A stretch of DNA of 34,471 nucleotides from JAJDYQ01 sp942491945 (GTDB lineage: Bacteria; Pseudomonadota; Gammaproteobacteria; JAJDYQ01), in contig CALODD010000026.1 of the NCBI GenBank assembly GCA_942491945.1, forward strand, positions 1 to 34,471. Reading direction: 5' to 3'. Of this stretch, positions 34,412 through 34,471 are shown piece after piece (the stretch's first letter is position 1; each line of letters starts with the position of its first letter). Made by a program: the position numbers and the translations under genes. The notes under the pieces were generated by a model. It was not told the DNA's origin and did no database searches. It worked only from the letters and a program-made list of their open reading frames with translations.

Positions 34412-34471
34412 ATGATCTGGGAAAGCCATGGTTTACTTTTTTCCCCGTCAGGGCATGCTGAGTGGATGAAA
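34412..34471 (+). CDS. Start of a further gene, possibly a GH43-like sugar protein (cut by window edge)
   Basis: An ATG at 34412, 7 bp after the acyltransferase stop, opens a frame of 20 codons to the window end: MIWESHGLLFSPSGHAEWMK. The tight spacing supports a real gene in the same operon. The pattern W..xGL.F.P.G...W recalls the N-terminus of GH43-like beta-propeller proteins found in sugar and glycan clusters, but 20 residues are too few for a firm call. Confidence 0.45.
   Translation, partial: MIWESHGLLFSPSGHAEWMK

Overview
This window is a chromosomal segment of a Gram-negative bacterium, almost certainly a gammaproteobacterium. That inference rests on gene order: hisC-hisD-hisG-murA-mlaC, yrbG-kdsD-kdsC-lptC-lptA-lptB-rpoN-hpf-ptsN-ptsH-ptsI, and lptE-holA-proA-nadD-rsfS-rlmH-maf-rng-yhdP-nit are the classic gammaproteobacterial neighbourhoods. 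Composition is moderate, neither very AT- nor GC-rich. I cannot name the species.

Layout. Positions 1-5828 (minus strand) hold three histidine genes, murA, an mlaC standing alone, and a small uncharacterised protein. Positions 5888-16136 (plus strand) form a long block: a Ca/Na antiporter, the KDO pathway enzymes kdsD and kdsC, the LPS export genes lptC/lptA/lptB, then rpoN, hpf, the nitrogen-PTS relay (ptsN, ptsH, ptsI) and mgtE. A strong match to the sigma-54 promoter consensus lies just upstream of rpoN. Positions 16137-18642 are accessory DNA: an orphan four-helix membrane protein, a palindrome-rich intergenic repeat, and a complete IS4-family insertion sequence (1422 bp, 35-bp inverted repeats, 8-bp target duplication) that landed inside one of the large palindromes. 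Positions 18643-31725 (minus strand) are a long housekeeping block from lptE down to a nitrilase-family amidase, including the 1296-residue AsmA-like YhdP.

The most interesting part is the right end. Two divergent paralogues of HMW1C-type (GT41) cytoplasmic protein glycosyltransferases, both 622 residues, flank holA-lptE. One is inserted on the minus strand between holA and proA. The other diverges from lptE at the place where leuS is usually found, and is followed by a NeuD/PglD-like hexapeptide acyltransferase and the start of a further gene. This looks like the edge of a protein-glycosylation or surface-sugar island whose targets are not in the window.

Three conserved genes are broken by single lesions: murA (one missing base), mgtE (one in-frame TAA) and maf (one missing base in an A-run). 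The transposase may also have lost its normal start through one extra base. Correcting each restores the normal family length. murA is normally essential, so sequencing or assembly error is a serious possibility for the indels, and raw reads should decide. No tRNA, rRNA, CRISPR array or phage genes were seen.
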